64,000 nucleotides of DNA from Omphiscola glabra (Eukaryota; Mollusca; Gastropoda; Lymnaeidae), in the NCBI GenBank assembly GCA_964017045.1, contig OZ024808.1, positions 11,624,284 through 11,688,283 on the forward strand. The letters run 5' to 3'. The translations under genes were made by a program, and so were the position numbers. The notes under the pieces were generated by a model. It saw nothing but the letters and a program-made list of their open reading frames with translations, searched no databases and was not told the origin of the DNA. Each line of letters begins with the position of its first letter. The stretch's first letter is position 1. This document shows, in pieces, positions 1 through 11,469 of this stretch.

Positions 1-5
1 CGCAT

Positions 6-251
6 GAGAACTACTCATGTGTTCATTCAGGACACAAGGGAGAAGTGGATTCGCGGTGCACCGTTTGAGAACCGCTGGGTGCGGTATCTATCCTGTATGT
101 ACTGGTTGATCGACAACCGTCCATCCGTCCCTGTGGCGCTTGAGTGAGAACCACACATGCTTTATTTTCAGGACGTCGTGGGGAGAATGCCTTCTATGCG
201 CACCATGTGAGAATTACCGATGGTTTACTTTAAAGACTTCATGGGAGAGTG
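6..251. repeat. Three divergent ~43-bp repeats
   Basis: Similar blocks begin with 'gagaac' or 'gagaat' at about 6, 146 and 209. Each ends in a 'gggaga' or 'ggagag' box. They are too diverged to call a clean array. No coding signal is seen. Confidence 0.35.
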
Positions 252-943
252 CCCTCTACACAAACGGTATCACGAACTTCTCTGCTTGTCTTTTGTATTT
301 AACTGAATACCAGCTACGCCCCCAAAAAAACTACCGACCCCTTCCCGATCAACACTGACAAAACGAGATACGTCGCTGAGCCGGTAAGTGCACGGCGTTC
401 GTTAACCTTCTCCTACAACAAGTGATCAACGAACAGATGTGGAGTGGGCTTAGGTTTCAAACAATGAGTGAAAGGTTGTGTCCAGTGTCCCTCCCGTAGC
501 CAGGCCAAATTTTAGCGACGTTGCCGAGATCAAGGAGGTGCCGAAGTTTTGAAATATACTTCGTTTTTTTCCCCTCTTCTCAACTTTAAACTTCGAGCAT
601 TCATGTACCCTGAAATAACAGAAATATCCATTACTACAAGGCATGAAGGAGTTTATTTGAGTATCAGTCGTTTTTTATGTAAGAACCTCTCTTCGAACGT
701 CGAGTTTTGACGGACGGCTAAACCGACTGGTTTCCATTTTGTTTATTCAAAAAATTTAAAATGCATTTTGTTTTTCTTTTTCATAACGACACACCGCTGA
801 CGTCATTAAGATAGCCCCAAGGGACTCAACTCGTCCGACGCAGGTACGTCCCGTGCATTCACAGGGCCTGGCGCAGACTTAGACAATCCGCGCTTACGAT
901 GTTGGCGAGAAGGGTCAGGGAGTGGGAAGGGGGGGGGTGTATG
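252..943. other. No recognisable feature
   Basis: Unique-looking sequence with short homopolymers and a G-run near 930. No exon, RNA gene or repeat was recognised. It would lie in a downstream intron or beyond the 3' end of the minus-strand PH-domain gene. Confidence 0.4.
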
Positions 944-1144
944 CAGGGGCGTAGCTAGGCTTAGTGCCCCACGGGGCGTACCAAGGTTTTTTTTTTGGTA
1001 CCCAATTCAAGGAAGGAAAAAAATTAATACACAGCACCTCTGCAGTTAGACGAAGATCCGCCCCTTTACTTTATTGTTATTTTTTTTTTAAAATGTGTCT
1101 GCCGGGCACGACCACCCTCCTCCGCCTCATTTCCTACACCACTG
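944..1144. mobile_element. MITE with CAGGGGCGTAGC / CACCACTG ends
   Basis: The left end 'caggggcgtagctagg' and right end 'cctacaccactg' are imperfect terminal inverted repeats shared with elements at 9790, 28116, 42600, 43319 and 46904. The interior has the same 'gtgcc(c)', poly-T and 'ctcatttcctac' blocks as the 9790 copy. The flanking 8-mers agree at only 5 of 8 bases, so this is an old insertion. Assignment to hAT follows from the perfect 8-bp duplications of relatives. Confidence 0.65.
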
Positions 1145-1315
1145 GATGCGTGCAGACTTCTAGCCTCTTCTCTTATGTCAATTCTACCCCAGGGCTGTTC
1201 ACATGTACCTTAGTTTAGACAGTACTGTAGACGAGGTTGTTAACCAACATAGGCTTGTTTTTGTAAACTGTGCCTTGGACAGGACCGCTTATACCTGGCT
1301 TTTATGAAATTACGA

Positions 1316-1636
1316 ACTGTCATCGAAGTTGCGAACTGTCATCGAACATACGAACTGTCATCGAACTTACGAACTTTAATCGAACTTTCATTGAACTTAA
1401 GAACTGTCATTGAACTTAAGAAATGTCCTCGACGGACCAATCTAGTTCTAAAGTGTTTTGCCCTGATCTCTGAAATGTGGTGCCCTGATATGAAACGCGA
1501 TGCCCTATTATGAAGTGTGGCGCCCTGATATGAAATGGGTGCCAGAATATGAAGTGTGGCGCCCTGATATGAAGTGGGGTGCCATGATCTCTGAAATTTG
1601 GCGCAATTATTTGAAATGTGGTGCCCAAAAATGAAG
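1316..1636. repeat. Two degenerate ~20-bp tandem repeats
   Basis: Positions 1316-1430 repeat 'cgaactgtcat' and 'gaacttacgaactgtcat' variants. Positions 1465-1636 repeat 'gccctgatatgaaatgtgg' variants. Both decay gradually into the clean 25-bp array that follows. Confidence 0.6.
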
Positions 1637-2120
1637 TGCAGTGTGGATGTACTCTAATGTAGTGCAGTGGCATGTACTCTAATGTGGTGCAGTGACATGT
1701 ACTCTAATGTGGTGCAGTGACATGTACTCTAATGTGGTGCAGTGACATGTACTCTAATGTGGTGCAGTGACATGTACTCTAATGTGGTGCAGTGACATGT
1801 ACTCTAATGTGGTGCAGTGACATGTACTCTAATGTGGTGCAGTGACATGTACTCTAATGTGGTGCAGTGACATGTACTCTAATGTGGTGCAGTGACATGT
1901 ACTCTAATGTGGTGCAGTGACATGTACTCTAATGTGGTGCAGTGACATGTACTCTAATGTGGTGCAGTGACATGTACTCTAATGTGGTGCAGTGACATGT
2001 ACTCTAATGTGGTGCAGTGACATGTACTCTAATGTGGTGCAGTGACATGTACTCTAATGTGGTGCAGTGGCATGTACTCTAATGTAGTGCAGTGGCATGT
2101 ACTCTAATGTGGTGCAGTGA
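1637..2120. repeat. 25-bp minisatellite, ~19 copies
   Basis: Nearly identical 25-bp units contain 'gtactctaatgtggtgcag'. The edge copies differ at a few bases ('gtagtgcagtggc'), whereas the centre is almost invariant. That is the usual sign of recent central homogenisation. Confidence 0.95.
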
Positions 2121-2654
2121 ACAGGTTCCTGTCAGATCAGCCGCCAGACATGATCATTTAAGCGCTTTCAATACACTCACATTTTGTTCATTCACTTCTG
2201 CTCTATGAACATTGGACAAGAAACTCGCGGACACGCCCACCGCTCTACTGGGCATTATTTGAAAAATGACAGGAGTACTTCACGCCCTCTTTTGAATAAA
2301 TCATTCACCGAATGCTGTACAAAAAAAAATATTCCTAATACTTCACTATAAGATAGTCTCAGCCAATACAGATCGATAAGAGTGCATCCACTAACTGTGT
2401 GACTAGCGTGCAGGATAGGTGCTGCAGTAAACATGGATAAATACGGGGGTTGATAGAAAAGTCTTATCGGCCTTTAGTAGTCCGCTGTCCCTGCCCGACA
2501 ATGCAAACCCGCCGAGTCAAACGCGTGGAGTGCATGACCTTGAACTTAACTAAACCATAGTCATAGAGAGCAAAACTGTCACCGTCATAGTGCACGGACC
2601 TTTCATAAATGACGTGAATCCAGTCTGGATGATTTCAATCTCTCAAACTCCATT
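2121..2654. other. No recognisable feature
   Basis: Unique-looking sequence between two arrays. No exon, terminal inverted repeat or RNA gene was recognised on either strand. Confidence 0.4.
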
Positions 2655-2760
2655 TTTGACTTGCTAAAAAATTTGACTTGCTAAAAAATTTGACTTGCTA
2701 AAAAATTTGACTTGCTAAAAAATTTGACTTGCTAAAAAATTTGACTTGCTAAAAAATTTC
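2655..2760. repeat. 17-bp tandem repeat, 6 copies
   Basis: Perfect or near-perfect copies of 'tgacttgctaaaaaatt'. The sequence on either side is unique. Confidence 0.93.
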
Positions 2761-3004
2761 AACATCCATTCAAATCTGACTACTTAAAAGAGAGTGTTGC
2801 ATTTTAATATTGTACCAACGAGGGGCAAGCTATAAACTTCGTTTTAAATTTTGCATAGTTCAGCTCAATGGTTGGCGTCTATTCACTGTAGTTTCTATCC
2901 CACTGTAGAGTTCTTGTTGTTGTACGAAGACCTCTCAGGAGTTTAACTATGCGCGATTAATCCCCCCCCCCCACCCTATAAAAGTCACCTGGTCTGTGAA
3001 AAGC

Positions 3005-3944
3005 TTTAGACACCAAACATAAGACACCAAACATTAGACACCAAACATAAGAGACCAAACATAAGACACCAAACATAAGACACCAAACATAAGAGACCAA
3101 ACATAAGACACCAAACATAAGACACCAAACATAAGACACCAAACATAAGACACCAAACATTAGACACCAAACATAAGACACCAAACATAAGACACCAAAC
3201 ATAAGACACCAAACATTAGACACCAAACATAAGACACCAAACATTAGACACCAAACATAAGAGACCAAACATAAGAGACCAAACATAAGACACCAAACAT
3301 AAGACACCAAACATTAGACACCAAACATAAGACACCAAACATAAGACACCAAACATAAGACACCAAACATTAGACACCAAACATAAGACACCAAACATTA
3401 GACACCAAACATAAGAGACCAAACATAAGACACCAAACATAAGACACCAAACATAAGAGACCAAACATAAGAGACCAAACATAAGACACCAAACATAAGA
3501 CACCAAACATAAGACACCAAACATAAGAGACCAAACATAAGACACCAAACATAAGACACCAAACATTAGACACCAAACATAAGACACCAAACATAAGACA
3601 CCAAACATAAGACACCAAACATTAGACACCAAACATAAGACACCAAACATTAGACACCAAACATAAGAGACCAAACATAAGACACCAAACATAAGACACC
3701 AAACATTAGACACCAAACATAAGACACCAAACATTAGACACCAAACATAAGAGACCAAACATAAGACACCAAACATAAGAGACCAAACATAAGAGACCAA
3801 ACATAAGAGACCAAACATAAGACACCAAACATAAGAGACCAAACATAAGAGACCAAACATAAGAGACCAAACATAAGACACCAAACATAAGACACCAAAC
3901 ATAAGACACCAAACATAAGACACCAAACATTAGACACCAAACAG
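3005..3944. repeat. 14-bp minisatellite, ~67 copies, two-state variants
   Basis: The unit is 'agacaccaaacata'. Almost all variation sits at two sites: c/g in 'agaCacc' and a/t in 'catAagac'. Indels are nearly absent across 940 bp. Because the minus-strand unit has no stop in several frames, overlapping ORFs of up to 236 codons appear (for example 3216-3926). They only re-read the 14-bp unit and are not genes. Confidence 0.97.
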
Positions 3945-4187
3945 CGGAGCATCATATCCTGTCTTATGATGTTAAAAGCACCCAGCAGAGTAGATGTTAT
4001 AACTATAGGGGACTGCAACTTCCTGAAAAAAAGCAGGGGTTTTTGCACTTGTTAATCTTGTTTGCCTAGAAATTATTAAACTGTCTCAGTTACTTATGTT
4101 GTTGTTTTTCCCACAAATTCGTAACGCTACACAGCCGTGTGCCCGATCTACAAGTTCTGCTTTATTTCCAGATATCGGCTGATGCAG

Positions 4188-4259
4188 TTACCGTAAAAAT
4201 TTCTTAATTTCCTCAACTCGCCAGGTCTCAAATGCTGTTTTCGCCATGTGAGCAGCCAT
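4188..4259 (-). CDS. Possible SAP-like first coding exon (weak)
   Basis: From an ATG at 4259 the minus strand reads MAAHMAKTAFETW followed by RVEEIKKFLR, then a stop. This resembles the opening helix of SAP-type domains, which have a W-x-V-x-E-x-K-K-x-L-R pattern. A splice donor (CG|GTAACT) falls just before the stop, ending an exon at 4192 in phase 2. No matching downstream exon was found. It could be a decayed transposon-encoded fragment, a short exon or chance. It lies on the same strand as the PH-domain gene but shows no link to it. Confidence 0.25.
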   Translation of the reverse strand: MAAHMAKTAFETWRVEEIKKFLR

Positions 4260-4554
4260 CTTTGTACTTTCTTTGTACTCCCCGGTACGAACGATAACTC
4301 TGGGTGACAAGGAAAGTGGCAGTCTCATATACACCACCACTGTCACTTGAAACTGTTGTATACGGCAAAGGTTCACTAGGGGGGAGAGAGTGGATTGCTA
4401 CAAATGACGCAATAGTTCAATCATTGGGGATGGAGATCAAAGTAATGGCCGTGCAGTGATACATCTTTAAATAAACTTTTAAACAGAAAACTGTTCTGAT
4501 TTGTTTTCTCTTCCTTTTCTTGTAAAGTCAAGCTTCTACGCTGGAAAACAACTT

Positions 4555-5162
4555 AGTAATCATAGCAAGTATAGACTGCGATATTTTTAAGTAATCATAG
4601 CAAGTATAGACTGCGATATTTTTAAGTAATCATAGAAAGTATAGACCGCGATATTTTTTAAGTAATCATAGCAAGGATGGACTGCGATATTTTTAAAGTA
4701 ATCATAGCAAGGATAGACTGCGATATTTTTAAAGTAATCATACCAAGGATAGACTGCGATATTTTAAAGTAATCATAGGAAGTATAGACAGCGATATTTT
4801 TAAGTAAGCATAGGAAGTATAGACTGCAATATTTTTAAATTATTCATTGCAAGGATAGACTGCGATATTTTTAAAGTAATCATTGCAAGTATTTACGGCG
4901 ATATTTTTAAAGTAATCATAGCAAGAATAGACTGCTATTTTTTTAAAGTAATCATAGCAAGTTATAGACTGCGATTTTTTTTAAGTAATCATAGCTAGTT
5001 ATAGAGGCGATATTCTTAAAGTAATCATAGCTAGTTATAGACTGCGATATTTTTAAAGTAATCATAGCTAGTTATAGATGGCGATATTTTTAAAGTAGTC
5101 ATAGCAAGTTATAGACTGCGATATTTTTAAAAGTAATCATAGCAAGTTATAGACTGCGCTAT
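4555..5162. repeat. 35-37-bp degenerate minisatellite, ~17 copies
   Basis: Units contain 'agtaatcatagcaag' and 'tagactgcgatattttt'. Copies vary by single bases and by the length of the T and A runs. Divergence is much higher than in the neighbouring 14-bp array, so this array looks older. Confidence 0.93.
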
Positions 5163-5165
5163 ATT

Positions 5166-5755
5166 TTGAGTGACTTACAGGGCACACACATCATTTTGAA
5201 GTCCACACGTAAAGTAAAACGTTACTGAGGACTTCACCCAAATCCTGGTGATTTCCCATCCAATTGTTTCAAGCAGACAAACCAATTACACACAGACACA
5301 CTATCTTTAACCTGTAACTTGAACATTTAACCAAAAAAATATATCAACAGCTCATATTATCAGTTGAAATGGTTGTCATGTGTTTGTAAAGTAAAAGTTC
5401 ATCTTCATGAAATATGATAATTAAACGGAAGTGAAATGTGACGTCACGGTCATCATTCTCATTTATCCAACCCTTTCAACCCCCCCCCCCCCAACCGCCC
5501 TCAAGTCTCCCCACCACCCCGCCCTACACGTATAAGCCGACGTGACGTCACATGCATTATGTCGGATTTAGTTTTTAAAAAAACAACACAATATCCCCTC
5601 TAAATTTTTTTGCGAAGCCCTCCCCTCCCCCCCCCCCCAAACGTACGACAACAGCAGGTATGAAGAGACCCTGTCTGTCATCAGACGTCAGTACAAAGCA
5701 TCGAAATGATGGATGGTACAGGTGTATTTCATACACTCATCTGTCCCAGTCGGGC
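5166..5755. other. No gene; poly-C runs
   Basis: C-runs occur near 5482 and 5624. The rest is unique-looking A/T-rich sequence with no exon, TIR or RNA gene recognised. Confidence 0.4.
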
Positions 5756-6130
5756 AACGTCGGAGAATACAGGGGCGGAGGTGGGGAGGGGAATGGAGGG
5801 ACGGGGAATATGGGGGGGGGGGCCCGCGGGAATGAGATCCTGGGTAAATAAGATATCAATTTTAAGTTCTAGACAGGGTCCCCGGGACCAGGAGTGGATG
5901 TGGAAGGGAATAGGGGACCGGGGGTGGTGGGGTGGTGGTGGGGGGGTGGTGGTTGGTGGGATGGGAGACAGATCCTTGTTAAATAGGATATCAGTTTTCA
6001 GTTCTAGACAGGGACCCCGGAGGGGGGGGGGGTGATAGGTGGGATGGGAGAGAGATCCTTGGTTAACAGGTTCTTAATGTTTTGTTCTAGACACAGACCC
6101 TGGGGTCAGTGGTGGAGGTGGTTAGAGGAA
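5756..6130. repeat. G-rich ~125-bp repeat, ~3 copies
   Basis: Copies contain 'gttctagacaggg' (or the variant 'gttctagacacag'), a 'gatcctgggtaaa' or 'gatccttgttaaat' box, and 'tgggatgggag' with long G-runs between them. The copies are clearly related but diverged. Several G-runs of five or more sit on the plus strand. Confidence 0.7.
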
Positions 6131-6140
6131 AGACACGATT

Positions 6141-6744
6141 CGAGTGCGTTAAAAAAAATGTTACCTATGTTTGAATAAAATTATGTTCCACTAACCATTC
6201 CCCCCCCCCCCCATACACACCCACACAAAAGACCCAACTTGTCCACGCACACAGAGAAATGCCTGCATTGGAAGAACACGGTGCCAATAAACTCATGTTA
6301 AATAGCAATGCAAACACTTGGCCCAAACTGGAATAATTTCAACAAGTGCTTAAGTTTAAGTATCCAGGGGCGTCACTACCGCGACGCTGGGTTTTAGTTA
6401 GCACCCAGACCGGTCGTCTATGGGGTGGAATTTTCGAGAACATTGTTGCAACATTTACCACAGCAATTTTGAGTTCAATAAAATAAAAAAGTTGTCCTAA
6501 GGTTTATCATTTTTAAAACATTTATTTTCGAAAATAGTTCCAGCCTCCCCAATCCAGAACACCAAGGCGCACCCCCCCCCCCCCAACCCCACGTTTCCAC
6601 ATTAAAAAATATAATAACTTCATCTGTTGGCAAGATTGTAGGTCACCATGACACAGGTAACGTATGGATACCAAATTATGGATGTGTGTGAAGTCTAAGA
6701 GCTTTGATGTGACGCTTCTCGTTCTTAAAGGTGATTAGGGGATG
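6141..6744. other. No gene; one possible MITE left end
   Basis: At 6365 'caggggcgtcactacc' resembles the left end of a TIR element, but no matching right end or target duplication was found. C-runs occur near 6200 and 6572. Nothing else was recognised. Confidence 0.35.
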
Positions 6745-6845
6745 GGGATATTTCTGAGTGGCAAGTAGGGACATTTCACTTGCCCTCAGTTGGGGCATTT
6801 CTCTTGCCCTTAGTTGGGGCATTTATCTAGCCCTCAGTTGGGGCA
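6745..6845. repeat. ~27-bp degenerate tandem repeat, ~4 copies
   Basis: Copies contain 'cagttggggcattt' and 'cttgccct'. Homology fades on both sides. Confidence 0.7.
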
Positions 6846-7447
6846 TTATAGAAATTTCACTATGGGTATTTTCACAGAGGTCAGTAGGGACACTTCTCAG
6901 CCTTAAAATCGAGTTCTAGACCATCAGAATGTTAACAGGTGTGGCGTTGATCAATCTGCCCCCCAATGACACAGAACCCCTGGCTCCGCACTCATTCACA
7001 CTCGCTGTTTATGAAACCGCAGCACAGTGAAGGGGTCTACCTATTCAGGTCCAGTGAGGACCACTGCTGCACTCTGGCCCCCACTCTTTGTGCTACCATA
7101 AACTCCGCGCATTGAACGCTTCATTCGTTCATGTCAGTCCTCGTATGTCTCAAAGGAAAGTCTTTGAAAAGCTGAACCAGATGTAGTGCCCGTGTTCTCT
7201 GTACAAACACGTATCAATACTTCTCTCCCTCCCCCCTCTCTCTACCCCCTGTCTCTCTCTTTCCCTCTCTCTCTCTCTTTATCTCTCTTCTCTCTTTCTA
7301 TCCAAGAGGGGCGTGCTCGGTGTTTTACCACGCCCAAGCTCTAACGTCCAGACACATAGTTGAAATTATTTCATCCAAAAGATTGCTTGGGTGCATTTAG
7401 AAGGCGGCGACTAAACCAACCCCACTTTACGTCACAACACTTTCGAG
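6846..7447. other. No gene; (TC)n tract
   Basis: A pyrimidine-rich (CT)n tract lies at about 7220-7303. The rest is unique-looking and no exon was recognised. Confidence 0.45.
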
Positions 7448-7600
7448 CAAAGGCGTAGCAACGGCTTGGCATTGGGGCAGTTGCCATGGGCGCCGGCCGG
7501 CGCCTGTTCACAAGGGCGCCGCTAAATCTCTATTTTTTTAAATTTTTATTATTTAAAAAATAAATTAGCCAAGGGCGCAAAAAACCCAGTTACGCTTCTG
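7448..7600. mobile_element. 153-bp hAT-like MITE with perfect TSD
   Basis: The left end 'caaaggcgtagcaacgg' and right end 'cagttacgcttctg' are imperfect inverted repeats. The element is flanked by a perfect 8-bp direct repeat, ctttcgag, at 7440-7447 and 7601-7608. An 8-bp duplication is typical of hAT elements. The interior includes a GGGCGC box. It has no coding capacity. Confidence 0.88.
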
Positions 7601-7608
7601 CTTTCGAG

Positions 7609-8065
7609 ACACTTAGATTTGAAAGGTTCCAGTAATGAATTACAGGTTGGCCCGGGGGGGGGGGGGTTGTTCTTTTGTGTAGGGGGTTGGAGGGTGGTGT
7701 TCGTTGCTCGCCAGGGGGCGCTGGAGAAGTGTCGAAGTGAAGGCTTTTACGGTGCTTCGTGGCAGATAACTCATGGGTCCTTAGTTTTATATACAAATAT
7801 ATATGAAAGCCTGTCCATTTTAAAGAAGGCGTTGTCCTTTACACCAGATCTGGGGCCCCCATGGGCGTCGGGGCCCCGGTCACGCTGTCCTCCTCGCCCT
7901 AGGGATAATCCGGACCCGAGTAGACATGTCTATGAGTAATCCTGCTCGGGGGGGGGGGGGGGCATGCGAGAGGAATGGACGCGAGTTAATTGAACATTTA
8001 TTGTGTGCATTTATGAGTTGCTTAGATTGAACACTATCGAATTAGATAACCAAGGTGGAGGAGGC
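7609..8065. other. No recognisable feature
   Basis: G-runs near 7655 and 7950 lie in unique-looking sequence. No exon or RNA gene was recognised. Confidence 0.4.
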
Positions 8066-8073
8066 ATTGTCTA

Positions 8074-8260
8074 CAGGGCCGACCCTAACAATTGCGGGGC
8101 CCTATGCGAAACGGATTGCGAGGGGCCCATTCTGGGTAGAGGATAAAGATAATAAGTGAAAATTAAGATTTTGTATTAGAAAATAAATTCGAGGCGGGGC
8201 CTATTAAAGTGCGGGGCCCACTGCGGCCGCATAGGTTGCAGTTGCCTAAGACCGGCCCTG
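8074..8260. mobile_element. 187-bp hAT-like MITE (CAGGGCCG ends), perfect TSD
   Basis: The ends 'cagggccgaccct' and 'agaccggccctg' are inverted repeats. A perfect 8-bp duplication, attgtcta, flanks the element (8066-8073 and 8261-8268). The interior repeats 'gcggggcccta' and 'gcggggcccac' boxes around an A/T-rich core. A 17-bp minisatellite starts only about 8 bp past the right duplication. Confidence 0.92.
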
Positions 8261-8275
8261 ATTGTCTATATATCT

Positions 8276-8463
8276 AATGGCCGGCAGCCTGAAATGGTCG
8301 GCAGTCTGAAATGGTCGGCAGTCTGAAATGGTCGGCAGTCTGAAATGGTCGGCAGTCTGAAATGGTCGGCAGTCTGAAATGGTCGGCAGTCTGAAATGGT
8401 CGGCAGTCTGAAATGGTCGGCAGTCTGAAATGGTCGGCAGTCTGAAATGGTCGGAAGTCTGAA
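8276..8463. repeat. 17-bp minisatellite, 11 copies
   Basis: The unit is 'tgaaatggtcggcagtc', almost invariant apart from the first and last copies ('ccggcagcc', 'cggaagtc'). The array abuts the MITE at 8074-8260. Confidence 0.96.
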
Positions 8464-8884
8464 AAGCCGGGAACATATTTAAACATTAATGAAATATTCG
8501 CCGGCTTATATGAAGTGGAAAAAAAAAAGGTTGGGAGGGGTGGTATATCCAGTGACACCTCTGGAAACGGAATATGACCGCGGTCATGGTTCAATGATAT
8601 TGGATAGCTCAAATGTCAGCATGTTTTCCGAATCTTCAGTTGGATAATGTGGTGTTCATATAGATAAAACTGTTTAACTAGCATATATATACAATGTGAT
8701 ACTTTCATGATTATAAAATCATTTATTTTAATAGTTGATTAGTTGCCTGGCTCGAATGTCCGCGGACCTTTATCCTGCAACTTTGCCGTTTATACCAGAA
8801 ATTAGTCGACCGTGCCAGTACGGCAGTGCAGTGACAGCACACATTGGGAATGAAAAACTGATCCCACAGCAGACGGACAATAAG
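8464..8884. other. No recognisable feature
   Basis: Unique-looking sequence between two arrays. No exon or TIR was recognised. Confidence 0.4.
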
Positions 8885-9170
8885 TAGGTGGAGTAGGGAG
8901 GAGGGCGTGGAAATGGCGGTGGTGTAGGGAGGAGGGCGTGGAGATGGCGGTGGAGTAGGGAGGAGGGCGTGGAGATGGCGGTGGAGTAGGGAGGAGGGCG
9001 GGGAGATGGCGGTGGAGTAGGGAGGAGGGTGGGGAGATGGCGGTGGAGTAGGGAGGAGGGTGGGGAGATGGCGGTGGGGTAGGGAGGAGGGCGGGGAGAT
9101 GGTGGTGGAGTAGGAAGGAGGGTGGGGAGACGGCGGTGGAGTAGGAAGGAGGGTGGGGAGATGGCGGTCC
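8885..9170. repeat. 30-bp G-rich minisatellite, ~9 copies
   Basis: Units contain 'ggtggagtagggaggagg' and 'gggagatggc'. The plus strand is purine-rich with G triplets, so it could form quadruplexes. The array runs straight into the body of a MITE at 9171, replacing that MITE's left end. Long minus-strand ORFs here are proline/serine-rich re-readings of the unit. Confidence 0.93.
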
Positions 9171-9292
9171 GCCCCGGGGGCGAAACTTATTTGATTTGTA
9201 TTGCGGCGCAGCATTTTCGTCCAACTGCAGGGATTTTTGTGTGCAGGGGGGGCTGAAGCTTTGCCAGCCCCTGGGCAATTGCTACGCCAATG
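9171..9292. mobile_element. MITE remnant, left end replaced by minisatellite
   Basis: The body 'gtccgccccgggg', 'ttttcgtccaactgcag' and the end 'gctacgccaatg' match the right two-thirds of the element at 42600. The expected left terminus is missing: sequence passes directly from the 30-bp array into the element. Confidence 0.7.
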
Positions 9293-9454
9293 ATAATCCC
9301 CCACCCCACCCAAATCTGTGTATTTTCAAGCTAATACCCACATCTTAGTATTATCAAAGATGCCGCATCTAAGTATTATTTACCATACCCCATCCTGGTA
9401 TAATAAAAAAAGAAATACCCCATCTTGATTGTATCAAACAAAAAATCCCTAATG

Positions 9455-9707
9455 GGTATTGTAACACGTGCTCCGTGTCTTAGATTGAAGACACACTGTA
9501 TTGTAACACGTGCTCCGTGTCTTAGATTGAAGACACACTGTATTGTAACACGTGCTCCGTGTCTTAGATTGAAGACACACTTTATTGTAACACGTGCTCC
9601 GTGTCTTAGATTGAGACACACTGTATTGTAACACGTACTCCGTGTCTTAGATTGAAGACACACTGTATTGTAACACGTGCTCCATGTCTTAGATTGAAGA
9701 CACACAC
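9455..9707. repeat. 42-bp hairpin-unit minisatellite, 6 copies
   Basis: Each unit contains 'gtgtcttagattgaagacac', a 7-bp perfect stem with a 6-nt loop, and the block 'taacacgtgctcc', which includes a palindromic CACGTG. One copy has a single-base deletion in the loop-side arm. The unit is divisible by three, which gives open frames on both strands. Confidence 0.94.
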
Positions 9708-9789
9708 ATTTTAGTGTAGGTAACAAGTAAACTAATCTTCAACTAAAGAACAATAAATATAAATCTACAAGTTTAACAACATGACATAG

Positions 9790-9964
9790 CAGGGGCGTAG
9801 CTATGGCTAGTGCCGCCAGGGACGGGCCAAGATTTTTGCCGCCCCACTTCCACGAAAAGAACTCCTCAGTAATTGGCCGAAAATGCCGCCCAAGTCTTTT
9901 CAAATAAAACAAAGTTCCGCCCGGGGCGTATCCCCCCTTCAACCTCACATTTCCTACGCCACTG
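9790..9964. mobile_element. MITE with CAGGGGCGTAGC / CGCCACTG ends
   Basis: The ends 'caggggcgtagctatgg' and 'cctacgccactg' are inverted repeats. The interior ('ggccgaaaatgccgcc', 'ttccgcccggggcgtat') is shared with the element at 46904. The flanking 8-mers match at only 5 of 8 bases. Confidence 0.75.
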
Positions 9965-11469
9965 TGTCTTACGTTTACCAGGCCAAACAAACAAATAACA
10001 TGCCCCCCCCCCCCAACCAAATTAAACTTAAGAAAACCTGGCCAGGTAATGCGCGTCTCGGTCTTATAGCCTTGTCCCCCGTGACATCCGGTACTCTAGT
10101 AACCAAATGCCCCCCCCCCCCCCTCGACGATAAAACTACTTTTTTTAACAACACCATAAAGTGGGTGTAAAGCTAAATATAGATCAAAGTAAGAGTTTCA
10201 ACAGATTTGGAACAAACAAAAAAAAGATGGGAGGAATTGTGGGGGGGGGGGGGAAATGTTATCGCAATATTACGACACGATCAACCATTTAGCCTCTCTA
10301 TCATTTAGCCATTTATTTGATCCTTTCACTTATTTCGGCTGACCACATAGCCTTTAAACCGCCCAAAATTTCTGAACCGAGGGATGCGACAGAAAAACAA
10401 TACAAAACAACGCTAAGGAAATTATTTCCTGCGACGACGCCCCTGGTTTAAAGAGTTCCCACTTCTCTATGTAAATCCGATAAATTTAAAACAATAAAAA
10501 ATTACTGATAACATCTGAGGCGCCCCCCCCCCTCCCGAGACGGCCAGGCAAACCATTGAAGGTCTGATGTGCCTTTATTAGAATAAGTCTACACCCCCAC
10601 TCCCACCCCTTGATCCACGCTTCTGTTGCGTGATTTGTATTTTAAAAAAAAAAAAAAAAAAAGAACCAAAAAAAACTTCAAAATGACCCCTTTTTTAAAA
10701 AGTTCTGTTACAAACTCGTGTTCCATGTTAAAATGTGTATTAAATGTGTATCAATTAGTTTAAACGAATTTTGACAAGACATTGATCAAAACCAATTTTC
10801 CAGAGCAATGTCAGCCGGGAGGGGGGGGGGGCAATTCAGCCTTACACGGTGCAGTCTAGGCCTAGTCTACAGGCGATAATCTCAGAGCTCATTTCCTACA
10901 AGGCCTTTTTCAGTATCCGTTTGAGATCTACTCGAAGAGGCGGTCAGCATTTAAATTTGGACGAACATAAATCAAACGTTACAACAAAAAAAAAAAAAAA
11001 CCCCTGGTGTATTATTTGATTGGACACCGTAAAACAAGTGAGGGACTTTCTAATGGGCTGAGCAAAACGAGGAGGAGGGGGGGGGGGGCGAGGAAACAAA
11101 AATAAAACTTAACCTATATAATAGTCAATGTCACGACACGTGACTGTTGGTGTTTTGTTTTTTTAGATTTGGGTTAGGTAAACAGAAGAATGAGCCCAGA
11201 TAACTTTATATTTTCTCACTCATCTCGCAGTCCAACCTAAAATGAGTGTCCAGACATTTTACATAACTTCATTCATCTAGAAAATGAGAGAATACAGAAA
11301 AGTATCTCAATGAGACCTCCCTCTCATAATGCTCATTCTCAATAATGGATTTTGGAGAGGAAAAGGAAAAAAAAAAGTAAGTTTGGTGACGTCAATGGGA
11401 CTTTTTCTTAGAATAGTTTTCAAAATCAAATTAGAAATGTTACGACGTCTCAGTGACAACTTGCCTAGC
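9965..11469. other. Long stretch without a gene; many homopolymer runs
   Basis: C- or G-runs lie near 10003, 10110, 10240, 10525, 10822 and 11079. A-runs lie near 10645 and 10985. No exon, RNA gene or clear transposon ends were recognised. It is probably intron of the minus-strand PH-domain gene or sequence downstream of it. Confidence 0.4.
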
